NCBI GenBank assembly: GCA_012934845.2
Contig: WNNJ02000849.1
Span: 62,001-126,000, forward strand
Direction of reading: 5' to 3'
DNA: 64,000 nucleotides
DNA from: Pomphorhynchus laevis
Lineage: Eukaryota > Acanthocephala > Palaeacanthocephala > Echinorhynchida > Pomphorhynchidae
Shown here: positions 10,560 to 21,429 of the stretch, one piece after another
Layout of the letters: each line of letters begins with the position of its first letter
Position numbering within the stretch: the first letter of the stretch is position 1
Made by a program: the position numbers and the translations under genes
Notes under the pieces: model-generated
The model's database searches: none
What the model was told of the DNA's origin: nothing
The model's input: only the letters and a program-made list of their open reading frames with translations

Positions 10560-13500
10560 CAATATTTGAACCTATTTTCCAAGGACGTCAATGGTAGAAC
10601 GTAAGAAGACATCTACGACCGACACCAACTGTGCTCAACTACAAGTACAGTGCTCGGCACAAGACTGCAGCGTCTGGACTACAATCGTATGCGACAGCAA
10701 TAAGTCTAAATAAGACTTCCTATGCGGCTTTTGTGCCAACAAACTCATACGCGACCTCTCCCATAAGGACATATCAACCTCCAACGTGTCCACTCAAACC
10801 ACTACAGTCGTTTCTGATATCTTTTGTCAAACCACTGATCCTGTGATCACATGCACTTCTAATCCCATGTCTTCACTTCCCGACAGCCCCGTATCTTCCC
10901 CTTCTGTCTAGTTTCTCAATAACCTGCATCCCTCAATAAAAATCACCTCCACCAACTTCCATAATCCTTCCACTCATAACCTTTCCTCAAATCGCTCACC
11001 ACCCTCTATATTATCCAAATCCTCTTTGTCTTCCGCTGTTAAACCTACTCCCTTGATATCCTAAACTTCCAGCTCTCCTATCGTGATCTCTCCAACTCAC
11101 GTTACTCGTTCTCCTTTACGGAAACGCTTTCCTTCTCGCGATCGTTGCGTCATCGTCACTAATATATCTCCTTCCACCTCTTTATCTCCACAAGCACGTC
11201 TCGACCACGATGTTTCCGCACTCAGATCCATCCTCTCATCGATTGTTCCTGCGAATAAACCATCTTTGTTCGAAAACATCTCTCCTGTCGCATTCATCCG
11301 CCTAAATAAATCTTCTCAATAAATCTAAATAAATAAATCTTCTAAATAAATCTTCTCAATCTAATCCTATCCAGTCCCCTCTCCTAAAAATTGTTTTCAA
11401 GCATTGCTCTCACGCGTCTTCTGTCCTTTCCCAACGATTCCAACTCATGTCCTCTTCAGCCACTCGCATTTTCCCCGATCGCACCCCCACCGAAATCGCT
11501 CAGCTCTCACCTGCCCGCATCGAAAAACGTCGTCGCGAGGAAAACGGCGAAACATATCTCTCGATCCGAAACATCGACGGAAATTTTCAAGTTGTCAACA
11601 CCCGCCCAAAAATTCGATGGCGCTCCATCTCCCCTATGTGTCTTCTCCACTAGCCCCTATCACCACCACACACGGTTTCCGCATCGGCCTCTTCAACACT
11701 AGATCTATTCTAAATAAATCCGATCTCATCATCAACCTATTCACTAAGCAATCCACCAATATTTCCATCAGCACCGAATCCTGGCACTCCGATTCTGACG
11801 ACCTCTCCATCCGACGTTTGCTCTCGGCCGGTTGCTCACTAGTCGAATCGGCTCGACCCCTCAGCAAATCCCCTTCTAAATTCTCTAATCATGGCGGCAT
11901 AGTCGCATTCGCTCGTCACCCCGCGTCTATTTGCAAAATCACTTCTCCTTTCAGTCCTTGCTCTTTTGAACTGCTCACTTGTCGTTCTTCTAACCCGATC
12001 AATCTAGATCTCGCCATTGTATACCGTCCTTGTTCATCAGCTCCTACATCCTTATTTTTTACCGAACTCGCTGACCTTCTGTCCCACTGTTCTCTTGTCC
12101 TCAATCCCTTCAATCGTTCTTAGCGACTTCAACATCCGCCTCGACCGCCCCGCTTCCACCGAGTCAATCCAGTTCATCAACATTCTATCCAACTATAGCT
12201 ACAAACCCATCTCAACTGCCCCAACACATATCCTTGGTAAGGCACTCACCATCATTGCTTTCCTCGATAATTTTGCTGCCTACACCTCCCTATTCATTTT
12301 CAATCCTGGCCTATCCGATCACTTTATCGTCACCCTTGATCTCACTCACAACCACACCCCTCCTCACACACCTACAATCCTACGTCACTCTAGAAGGAAT
12401 CTTTACTCTCTCTTCGCCGCTCTGCCTAACTCAAATCATCTCTATTCTATCCAACAAAAACATATTCCTCTCCTCACGATCTCGCCTTTGTTTCGACTCT
12501 GAACTCACATCCATTCTCGATATTCTCTTGCCCTTCAAGCCTCACCCACATCGTCGCTTACACCGTACCCCCATGGTTTGATATTCAGTGGATACTCTCA
12601 AAGCGTCGACTCCGTCATGCTTTTCGAGTATATCACCGTTCTCTCAGACGTGATTTCCGATCGGTCACGCCGCCTTTCCGTGATACATATCTTGCTCATC
12701 GGCGGTATCATCTCCACCTACTAGGTACTAAATGCAACTGCTTCTGGCAGCGTAAAATCTTCACTTCATTCAACTCTTAGACTCTATGGCATACTTTTAA
12801 CTCAATCCTTGCTCGCTCCTCTCCGCCGTGCAACATCAATGCCCATGATTATTCGTCATTTCTCCAGACCGAAGTATACACGTTGCTCTTTCACACCCCC
12901 GTCTCCAACCTATCATACTCTGTCCCGCCTAGCCTCATTGTCCCGGAACTCTTTCATCTTCTCCCTGTATCACCTTCCAAAGTATCATATGTCCTCATGT
13001 CCTTTCTCAACAAAACCTCACCTATCGATCCCCTGCATACTCACATACTTAAAGTCATATGCTCATCGATATCCCCTTTTCTTACAACCTTGTTTAACTC
13101 GTTCATTCGCAGTCGTATCTTCCCTTCACAATTGAAATCCGCAATTGGTCGTCCTTTACTGAAGAAACAATCGCTCGACCCCTCTCTTTCTTCTAGCTAT
13201 CACCCCATTTCACTACTCCCTACTCTTTAAGCTCTTAGGACGCCTCATCTTAATAAAGATCAACGGTTATCTCTCGTCGTTCAATCTGTACCCTCCTTTC
13301 CAGACCGCTTTCCGCTCTAATCACTCCACAGAAATCGCCTGCATAAAAGTTTACAACGACTTTCTCATCTCTCGAGACAAGGTTCTTTATAGTGTTCTCA
13401 TCTCCCTCGACCTCTCCTCCGCCTTCGACATTGTCGACCACTCCGTCCTCGTTTATAGCCTTCGTTATGATTACGGCTTTTCTTCTTCCTCCGTAGTATG

Positions 13501-14592
13501 GTTTGCCTCATATCTATCCGACCGTTCCTTTCACGTCTGTTCTAATTCATCATCCTCCAGTTTCATTCCTATCTTTTGCGGAGTCCCACAAGGTTCAGTC
13601 CTAGGTCCCCTGATTTTCTCTCTTCCGCTTGGTGATTTCTCTCCGTTTATCAAACCGTTCTCCTTTAAAGTCATGCAATACGCCGATGACATCCTCATCT
13701 ATGCTCATGCACCCACACATCGCATACATGATATCGTATTTTTTGCTTCCAACAGTCTTTCTTCTATATACGAACGTCTCTCCAATCTCCATCTTGTTCT
13801 AAACCCTAACAAGTCTAAAATAATGTGGATCCTCCCCCGTAAACCAAACATATCTCCTCCCACTGTATCTTTTGCCTCATCGATCATCCCCATAGTACAC
13901 AATCTCATTTTCTTAGGCTTCCATTTCGATAATCACTTTTCCCTTAAACCCTTTCGTCCGTGACAAGGTCCGCTCGTCTGACTTAATTCTCCATGACATC
14001 TGCTGTATCCGCTCCCTTATCGACTTCCGTTCTTGTATGACTCTTCTTTCATAGCTTCTTTTCCCTAAAATCGATTACTGCCTTAGCCTCTTCGCCAAAT
14101 CTCAAAAATCCATCATCCTACCCCTACAACGCATAATCAACTCCGCCGTTCGATTGCTCTTTCGTCTCCTTCGCTTCGACCACATATCCACATATCTTGC
14201 CCTACTCTCCTGACCCACCATCCACATCCGCATCAAACTCCGCATTTTTCTCGTAACTTTTCGTCTCATCGCTGTCGGCTCCCCATCGTTCATCAACCTT
14301 CCTTTCTTAGACGACACTCGCCCCACCTCGCTATCGCTGCGTTCCCGTCATACCCTCTTACTCCACGTTCCCAATTACTCCAACAACTATGGTCTCCGAT
14401 CCTTCCTCGTCGCTGCCTCACTCGCTTGGAATCAACTCCCTCTCGACGTCCGCCGCGCTCCCTCCTTTATCACATTCAAACACCTCCTCCGTTCACACCT
14501 TCTCGACACATGATTTACATTTTTGTTTTGTTGTGGTCATGTAAGCGTGCGCTGGCACGCATTTGCCACGTTAAAATAAATCTTTTTTAAAA
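10560..14592 (+). mobile_element. LINE family A, most complete copy (A2)
   Basis: ORF1 remains run from about 10,628 to 11,653: a finger CSAQDCSVWTT ... FLCGFCANKL (C-x4-C-x2-W ... C-x2-C), a RDRCVIVTN core word (about 11,140) and a basic end VNTRPKIRWRSI (about 11,600). ORF2 overlaps it: endonuclease from about 11,668 (RIGLFNTRSILNKSDL; TESWHSDSDDLSIRRL; SNHGGIVAFARH; LDLAIVYRP; LSDFNIRLDRP; a GLSDHF word near 12,310), then RT with STEIACIKVYND, ISLDLSSAFDIVDHSVL (13,400-13,450), CGVPQGSVLGPL (13,577-13,612), QYADDILIYAHA (13,675-13,710) and a C-terminal domain ending LLRSHLLDT-stop at about 14,513. Several frame changes separate these blocks. The endonuclease-RT order and the C-terminal WNQLPLDVRR word are those of L2/CR1 elements. 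The 3' tail is listed separately. Confidence 0.88.
14528..14592 (+). other. Family A LINE 3' tail with GC-rich hairpin and AATAAA
   Basis: TTGTGGTCATGTAAGCG leads into GCGTGC-GCTG-GCACGC, a perfect 6-bp stem with a 4-base loop, then ATTTGCCACG and an AATAAA box before a T/A-rich end. Equivalent tails close the other family A copies (10,045; 20,510 minus; 26,140; 28,705; 30,068 minus) and occur alone at 51,013. In this group the 3' end is expected to be the site recognised by the element's reverse transcriptase; the conservation fits that but does not prove it. Confidence 0.75.
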
Positions 14593-14595
14593 ATA

Positions 14596-15845
14596 AAATC
14601 AGCTTGTAGAGGTAACAACATATTCAGGAAGTCTATTCCACACTTTAACAACACATCTGAACAATCTTGAGTAAGACTGTAGTTTAACTGTATGCTACTT
14701 AAAAATTCTCATCGAATTATGCCTTCTGGATCGGTTATCACGACGCTGTAATAGTTGAAGGATATCCATTAAATTTGTGTACTAATTTTCACGTTGCAAC
14801 CAAGTCAATAAACAGTAGCATTATCTTTATGTCAAATATGCCGATCACTTTGTCTCTCAGGATAATGTAAATTCTTATTCCGGGCGTGATACAGCCAAAA
14901 GCACCATCGACAGCATTCAGTTCAATTCGTACACATGGAAAAACAAGATGGCGAGCACTACTCAAGTATTGTTAGCACTCATGAGTTAAACAGCAGCCTG
15001 TGCGAAGATGGACTTATCCTCAGAAAGCAATTTTTGATAGTGCCATCATTTTTTAGCTTCGACTGACTGAACGTCGTAATGATTTCGTGTCTTTAAAGAT
15101 AAATCGATCATAATCCCAATATCACGATGATTCGTAACTATCTTGAGTCTTATCACACCAATTACCTAGGTATAGTATCCTTTGCATTCACGACCTAATA
15201 TTATATTCTTACACTTTTCCAGATTTAATTAAGTCCTGTAGTAATACCCCATTCATACATTAAATCCAAATCACGCTGTAATTCCAATCAGTCACGTTCA
15301 GTTAAAATCACATTCCACAACTTCCAATCACCATCATTGACTAAGTGCGGTACATTCTCCAATTTCAACATCTCATTAATAAAAATGCAAAATACTAGTG
15401 GGTAGAGCACTGTTTATCGCGGTATACCATGTATAACGCTTCATTAAGATGACAAATAATTACCTACTCTCAAAAAATTGTGGGCCACTCAAGTGCTTGA
15501 TCCAACGAGTTAGGTAATAATCGACACCAATAGACTCGAGAATATTTATTAATTCAGTATATGGAACGCGAATAAATGCTTTTGAGAAATCCAAATAGAC
15601 GACATCTACTACCAATCTACATGAAATTGGATCAACTTATTGTTTACGAGCACGCAATGTATTCGTTAGACATGAAAGGAAATGTCTAAAAACGTGTAGC
15701 GAGTCGTTTAAGTACTTTATTAAACTCAATACAAATTATTAATCCTCTGTGAACAATTCTCTAAAGTATCTTACTTACAGTAAAGGTTAAACTTATAGGC
15801 CTAAAGTTATCTATATCACAAGCGTTTTTCGTTTTTGGAGGTGTA
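14596..15845 (-). mobile_element. LINE family C, 5'-truncated relic (C1)
   Basis: Minus-strand pieces: DNFRPISLTFTVSKIL (about 15,790-15,840), VDVVYLDFSKAF followed by VPYTELINILESIGV (about 15,530-15,625), an LLFCIF-like LVFCIFINEMLKLENV (about 15,355-15,415), and the C-terminal VWNRLPEYVV (about 14,615-14,650). These are RT motifs of the CR1/Jockey type. Many stops and frameshifts interrupt them and the catalytic YADD block is not readable. The 3' end is cut exactly where the tail of A2 ends, so A2 or a rearrangement removed it. A second fragment of the same family lies at 26.4-26.7 kb. Confidence 0.7.
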
Positions 15846-16056
15846 CCACGATCGTCTATTTTCAATCATTTGGAATTATCGATGTATTGAAAAAAATTTC
15901 AATAATTTTGAATTAACGTCTGACAGTGTCCAATTTAAGAGATTAAGGACATTATTATTGTTACAACAACCCAGGAGCATAAGCTCAAATTGGCTGGATC
16001 ACATAGCTCAAAACATAAAAAAACAGAAAATAAAGAAATAAAAGGTGAAACTGTCA

Positions 16057-16876
16057 TTATCGTGATTTAATAATTGCCTTGAACTTCTGGACGGAACCGC
16101 TGTCGATTGTCGATGCATGAAGATTGTTCCACAGGTCAGCAATGCGATCACTTATCGTAACACAATTTGTTTTGGGACGGAGCCTGCGCTTTATCATAAG
16201 TCTGTGGCCTCGTAGTCGACCCGGTGGACGAATTGTAAACATAGACTTCGAAACATGTCCAGGTATAGACAGTGACCGCCATACATACACTAGGTCGGCG
16301 TCAGACAGCGAACGTTCAACAGTGTGTACATTCAACAATGCCAGTCTCTGGGTATAGTTGACACCACGCACTGAGGACACAAGATGGGTTGCTTGTCGTA
16401 ATATCCGTTCGTATATTTCCAATTCGCCACGGAGCTGTGGGTGTATTGCAGGGGACGCGTATAACATGTGCGATTTTATAAGGGCAGAGTAGGCAATGCG
16501 AAAACTAACTGGATCGAGTTGGCCAAACGAGCGTCTTAACATACCTAGCATACGTCGACATTTGGATGCGACATATTGGACGTGGACTCGTGTCTTCATA
16601 TCTTCACTTACGATCATGCCCAGATCACTGAAACATGAAACCTTTTCGATGTTTACATCTTCTATCGCATATGTCCCTACGATTTTTATGGGACCTATGT
16701 GCATATGACTACACTTGTTAGGATTCAAAACCAGTCCCTTTGCACGACACCATTTGGTGATTGAGTCTACGTCGCGTTGCAACTCAATTACATCGTGCGT
16801 GCTTTGTATTGGACGCCAAATCTTTAAATCATCGGCATATAGAGCGCACTCACTGGATATGACATCAATCATATCA

Positions 16877-16961
<85 letters not shown>

Positions 16962-19015
16962 AAGCATTGGACTCAGAACGCAGCCTTGTGGTACACCACA
17001 GGTGATTGCTGACCACTTAGATATACAACCTTTGATGCGCACGGCAAAGTAACGATCAGTTAGGAATGACTGAATCCAAGTTTTAACGCGACCGTCAATC
17101 CCACATAGCGATAGTTGATTGATAAGAATACGGTGTACGACCCTATCAAAAGCCTTTGATAAATCGAAGAAGAGCGTGTCCACTCCCGTTCCTGCTTGAA
17201 CCGCATTCGACCAACTATTCCGGGAGAATACAAGGTTAGTTACCGTAGAACGGTGAGGTCTGAAACCGTGCTGGGCATCGTTGAGGATGTTATTGTCTTC
17301 TAGATGTGAACTTACTGTACGAAGCAGAATTCTCTCCATTACTTTGCACGCAATAGAAGTTAGACTTATGGGACGATAATTGTTAGTCTGATTGCGATCA
17401 CCCTTTTTGAACACAGGGCAGATTATAGATCTTTTCCAGTCATCCGGTAAACTTCCAGAGTATAGAGAACTCTGGAATATAGCACATAGCGGACTTGTCA
17501 GCACTGTAGCCAGCTCGCGGAAAAGTATAGATGGAAGGCCATCCGGTCGGGAAACGCGAGTACGTGGAAGCTTGAGTAGCTCTGTACGGACGTCCTCTTC
17601 GCTAATAAATATGTCATTAAGACATGATCGAATGAATCTGGGAGTGTAATGGGACAAATAGTCGTAATCCAACTTCGCTTCTTGAATTGCAAAATGAGCG
17701 GAAAAGAGCTCTGCAACTTCGATAGGGTCAACAATTAAATCACCCGCGTTGTTCACAATGCTGTAAAATTTATCTAACGCAGTATTACGGCGCAGTGGGT
17801 GATTAAATAACTGCTTAGGGTTCGAGGATGCAGCCCGACATGTCTTAGAAATGAAATTCTTCCTCTTCAGTCTCTTAATATAAGTTACCTTGTTTCTCAA
17901 TAAACGGTATTTATCAAAGGATAGTCTACCATCTTTGTACGCAGAAAATGAGATATCCCGTGATCTGATTGCATGTTTAATTTCAGAGTCAAACCAGATT
18001 GGAATACGGATGCTCGTTTTCTTGTGTTGAATTGGTGAGAAGAATGTCAATAACTCAATCAGAGTAGGTTTGAGATGGTTCCATGCAGGGATAGTACCAA
18101 TGATAAAAGGATTGGGCCATGCTACCGTACTGAGTATACGTTCTATACTGAAAAAGTTAGCCTTCATTGGATTGACTTGTGGAACTGTTTTGATTGAACG
18201 AGGGCATCTGAGCGAAACTACAATATCAATCACACGATGGTCACTAGAACTGATTGGTGGATCATAATTAATCCGGTCAATGATAGAGGCACCAATTGAT
18301 AGGCATATATCAAGTAGAGACGCACTATGTCCACGAGCGCGTGTGAATTCGTGAATTAGCTGATTAAGGTTCAAGTCATTAATAGCGTCGAGAAGATTTG
18401 CTGATTCAGGATCACAACCAGGTAGAGGCACGAAGTTTATCCAGTCAACGTGGGGCATATTGAAATCACCAAGAACTATCGCCGACGACTTAGTTCTTAA
18501 ATGTTTTCGTAATGAGTTACAGATAGACACTGTGGATGAACGAGGTGATCGATAGAATAAGCCCACAATGAAATGACGATTATCTGTCGATGTTAGCTTG
18601 ACCCAAATGTACTCATTTAGGGACACGTCGTCAGCGCATGCATCGATTAGTCTTACCGACAAAGAATCTCGCGCGAAGATGATGACTCAACCACCTCTTG
18701 GAGATAACCGATCCATACGAACAAGAGAGTATCCATCTAGACTAATTTCATCATCACATATTTGTGGATTAAGCCAGGTTTCCGTGAGTGCTACAATATC
18801 CGCATTTTTTGCTTGACAACAAAGGAAAGTTCGGATAACTTAGTTGATATACTAAGTATATTTGTATATAAGAGACGCAAGTTAGGTATATGGAAGTCTT
18901 GTTGATCACAAATAGGTGTGTTGCGAGATTGAAAATCTTCCGAATGACGGCGATCACGAAAATGGAGTGAACTCGTCATTATTGTTGGCCCGATAGCTAG
19001 TTTAATGCGGCGCAA
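16057..19015 (-). CDS. LINE ORF2: endonuclease-reverse transcriptase, interrupted
   Basis: ORF2 starts with an ATG at 19,015, overlapping the end of ORF1 by 19 bases. The N-terminal half is an AP-type endonuclease: ALTETWLNPQICDDE (about 18,765), IWVKLTSTDNRHFIVGLFYR, VLGDFNMPHVDW (about 18,440-18,475), ISSSDHRVIDIVV (about 18,225-18,260). The RT follows with NNYRPISLTSIACKVMER, HGFRPHRSTVTNLVF, DLSKAFDRVVH, CGVPQGCVLSPMLF and, beyond the (TA)n tract, LYADDLKIW (about 16,840). The C-terminal part ends KAIIKSR-stop at 16,057. Lesions: a frame change near 18,805 (FVVKQK / NADIVAL), an in-frame TGA at 18,687-18,689 within RGG*VIIF, and the frame offset across the (TA)n tract at 16,880-16,958. 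Otherwise about 980 codons are readable, a normal length for CR1-type ORF2. Confidence 0.85.
16880..16958. repeat. (TA)n tract inside the LINE reverse transcriptase
   Basis: About 79 bases of pure alternating TA lie exactly where an RT normally reads LFxIYINDM, between SPMLFYIYI on one side and YINDMIDVISSE on the other. The tract encodes Ile-Tyr repeats in both frames. The frame entering from the 5' side ends in a stop just after the tract (ILMI-stop), while the rest of the RT is in another frame, so the present repeat length is out of phase. Confidence 0.95.
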
Positions 19016-20226
19016 CGCAAGGTGACAGGGTCTACTTGCTGCGCAAGAACAAGAGGCGTCCAGTGCACCCGAACACGCCGCCGCATTACCATAAAATTTC
19101 GAATAGTCAGGTTTGTTTCGCCTGCTACAGTCCGCCTATGAAGTTCTTGTTTTGCAGCTTTGAGTTTCTCTCTATCTTGAGGGTTGAGGTCCAGTAAAAA
19201 TCTAATGCCGGATCCACGCAGACGGTATGCGCGTCTGAAGAGTGATTTAGCTGACTCACGAGTATTTAATATCACCTTAAGCAAACGAGGTCTCAAGCTA
19301 CCCGGTACACTCTTTCCAAGACGAAATAGCGATAAAACCCTCAAAAAGCTAACTTCATTCTCATCGCAACCCGATAAAACCAATGACAAAATGGAACGAA
19401 CCTTATCGAGATCGTCATTCATGCGATACTGACAATTCACAGATGATGACTCCTCAACATTCGCTACAATAACTGCTCGATCTCGACCACTGTTTGTGCC
19501 CATATTTGAGCGAACTTCGCGATAACCAGCTGAGGAATTATTTGGCGTTGCAGCTCGAGGGAGAATATTTGCCCGGTTTAGGTTGATTGAATCGACATTT
19601 AAACGTAACTGTGGAATAGACTGTTCCAACTCACAGTTGGAGTGATAATCCACGACCGAGCACTCAGACAAATTGTTGGTTGGTGCAGACTCGTTAAGAT
19701 TGTTCATTGATGAGGACTTGCGGGAATTATGTGCTGGTAGGGAATCGTGAACATCATTTGTTGATGAAGACATGTTGGAGAATCCAGGAGAAACTGGCAA
19801 TTGAGAGTTAACTTTGGAACTGACTACGTTTATGCAGCTTGTTAGGTCTAAGATGTCTGAGTTGATACGTTGAAAAGGAGTAGTTGCAGGTGACACATCT
19901 GCACATAGTGATTTGTCTATCTCTTCTGAATTAGATGAGCCAGACGATCTGCAACTTACTCGAGTCTTAAGCTCATTGAAAAGCTTGGCTGAACAATAAC
20001 CACAGACGAAATTGGCACTGTTGAACTTTTTGGTGAAGCTATCGGTCGCTGACACACATGTCCAAATGTCGCAATCCGTGTTGGAGCACTTAATTTGGTG
20101 GGATTTATAAGACTCCTGAGTAGTCTGAACATTTGTATATCCAGTCGTTCTATTGAGCTGCTTCCGCTTTTTTCCAGTCATATCGGCGAATTTGCAGTGT
20201 AATTTGTGTAATTTGCTAGAACACAT
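18997..20226 (-). CDS. LINE ORF1 protein with PHD-like zinc finger (409 aa, intact)
   Basis: A full frame of 409 codons starts MCSSKLHKLHCKFAD. Residues 47-78 hold CSNTDCDIWTC ... FVCGYC (Cys47, Cys52, Trp55, Cys57, Cys75, Cys78), a PHD/zinc-finger-like pattern known from ORF1 of CR1-type LINEs. A long Ser/Asn-rich linker follows (residues ~90-235). The C-terminal third carries RDRAVIVANVEESSS, DDLDKVRSILSLVL, FRLGKSVPGSLRPRLLK and ETNLTIRNFMVMRRRVRVHW, a basic nucleic-acid-binding region. The same three words occur in family A (RDRCVIVTN, LDHDVSALRSIL, KIRWRS), so the ORF1 fold is shared. Expected role: RNA binding and particle formation with ORF2 product; inference from family. Confidence 0.88.
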   Translation of the reverse strand: MCSSKLHKLHCKFADMTGKKRKQLNRTTGYTNVQTTQESYKSHQIKCSNTDCDIWTCVSATDSFTKKFNSANFVCGYCSAKLFNELKTRVSCRSSGSSNSEEIDKSLCADVSPATTPFQRINSDILDLTSCINVVSSKVNSQLPVSPGFSNMSSSTNDVHDSLPAHNSRKSSSMNNLNESAPTNNLSECSVVDYHSNCELEQSIPQLRLNVDSINLNRANILPRAATPNNSSAGYREVRSNMGTNSGRDRAVIVANVEESSSVNCQYRMNDDLDKVRSILSLVLSGCDENEVSFLRVLSLFRLGKSVPGSLRPRLLKVILNTRESAKSLFRRAYRLRGSGIRFLLDLNPQDREKLKAAKQELHRRTVAGETNLTIRNFMVMRRRVRVHWTPLVLAQQVDPVTLRCAALN

Positions 20227-20300
20227 AAATTTTCTTTGTATGTTATTTTATCTCAAATGTATAGAACTTAATATAACCAAGACAAATTTCCCGTAATATA

Positions 20301-20506
20301 TACGTGACATAAGTGAGGATATCTTCAAGATCAGCTGACAAACATTTAGATAAGTTGAATAGCTCTATTTCAACTTCCTCCATTATGACAATTAGGCACG
20401 GCTCTGATAAACTGATGAACCATCACAATTGTTGACTTTATATTCATCATTTCTATTTAAATATAGCGCAAGCACCAGCGAACGCTTCTACAATTTTCGT
20501 ATACAA
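20301..20506. other. Spacer / probable 5' leader of the minus-strand LINE
   Basis: No open frame. It may be the 5' untranslated region of the element to its left (minus strand), ending where the family A tail begins at 20,507. Confidence 0.4.
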
Positions 20507-20905
20507 AAAAGATTTATTTTTACGTAGCAAGTGCGTGTCGGCGCACGCTTACATGACCACAATAACAAAAAAATCTAAATTATGTGTCGAGGAGGTGGGT
20601 ACGGAGGCGACATTTGAAAAGGTGGAAGCGCGGCGGACGTCGAGTAGGAGCTGATTCCAGGCGAGTAAGGCGGCGATGAAAAAGGATCAGAGACCGTAGT
20701 TGTTAGAGTAATTGGGAATGTAGGGTAAGACGGAATTACAGTAACGCAGTGATAGAGAGGTGGGACGAGTGTCGTCTAAGAAAGGGAAGTTGATGAACGA
20801 TGGGGAGCCGACGGCTATGAGACGAAAAGTGACGAGAAGTAGGCGGAGTTGTATGTTGATGTGGATGGTGGGCCAGGAGAGTTGTATGTTGATGGTGGGC
20901 CATGA
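20507..20905 (-). mobile_element. LINE family A, 3'-end fragment (A3)
   Basis: The 3' tail (reverse complement of TGTGGTCATGTAAGCGTGCG) is at 20,515-20,565, preceded on the minus strand by the C-terminal coding segment with VTFRLIAVGSPSFINFPFLD and VPNYSNNYGL-like YIPNYSNNYGL. The copy is 5'-truncated and broken. At its 5' end (20,845-20,910) a ~31-base segment (GAGAGTTGTATGTTGATG) is duplicated in tandem. Confidence 0.8.
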
Positions 20906-21234
20906 GAGTTGATTATTCATTTAATAAAGCACCTTCAATTAGTCCAAGTAAACATGTGGTGGACAAGTTTTTGATAAATTTGCTCACATGCGTGTATTTA
21001 CCAAGCGTAAGAGGTATGATAAACAACGGTGGTTTCATAGCGAACTTAAAAGGTAAAGCTTTACACAGTGAGCCCAAACGAATCAGCAATTAATGTAATC
21101 GCTTTAAATTGAAAAATATATACGTGTACGAGAATGATGTTGCGATGCCTTTAGGATACTCACCCAAGCGATATTGACATAATTTTTGTCGATCAAAAGT
21201 ATCTAATCCAAGTGCTCGACGAATTCGTATCGGA

Positions 21235-21428
21235 ACAAATGTATTGACGACCGTACTTTCGGACCGTACTTTTCGAGTCTGTTCAAATTCATCATTCTCT
21301 CCTCCCATCCCTATTTTCTGCGGGGTCCCAAAGGGTCAGTCCTAGGACCCCTGTTTTTCTCTCTTCTACTTGGCGATCTCTCTCCGTTTATCAAACCTTA
21401 CTCCTTTAACGTCATGCAATACTCATGC
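21235..21428 (+). mobile_element. LINE family A, short RT fragment (A4)
   Basis: Contains the family A words around ...CGGGGTCCCAAAGGGTCAGT (the GVPQGSVLGP region), LLLGDLSPFIKPYSFNVMQY, ending at CATGCAATA where the YADD codons should follow. It is cut there by the PLE sequence that starts at about 21,430. Confidence 0.75.
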
Positions 21429-21429
21429 A

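Larger units (their letters stand above)
16015..20300 (-). mobile_element. Near-complete CR1-superfamily LINE
   Basis: This is the best-preserved element in the window: minus strand, ORF1 at 20,226-18,997 and ORF2 at 19,015-16,057, followed by a short T-rich 3' end near 16,015-16,056. The 5' leader probably extends into 20,227-20,300 or beyond. ORF1 is intact; ORF2 has three lesions (see its entry). The mild decay relative to families A-C indicates a younger insertion. No target-site duplication could be fixed by eye. Confidence 0.85.
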
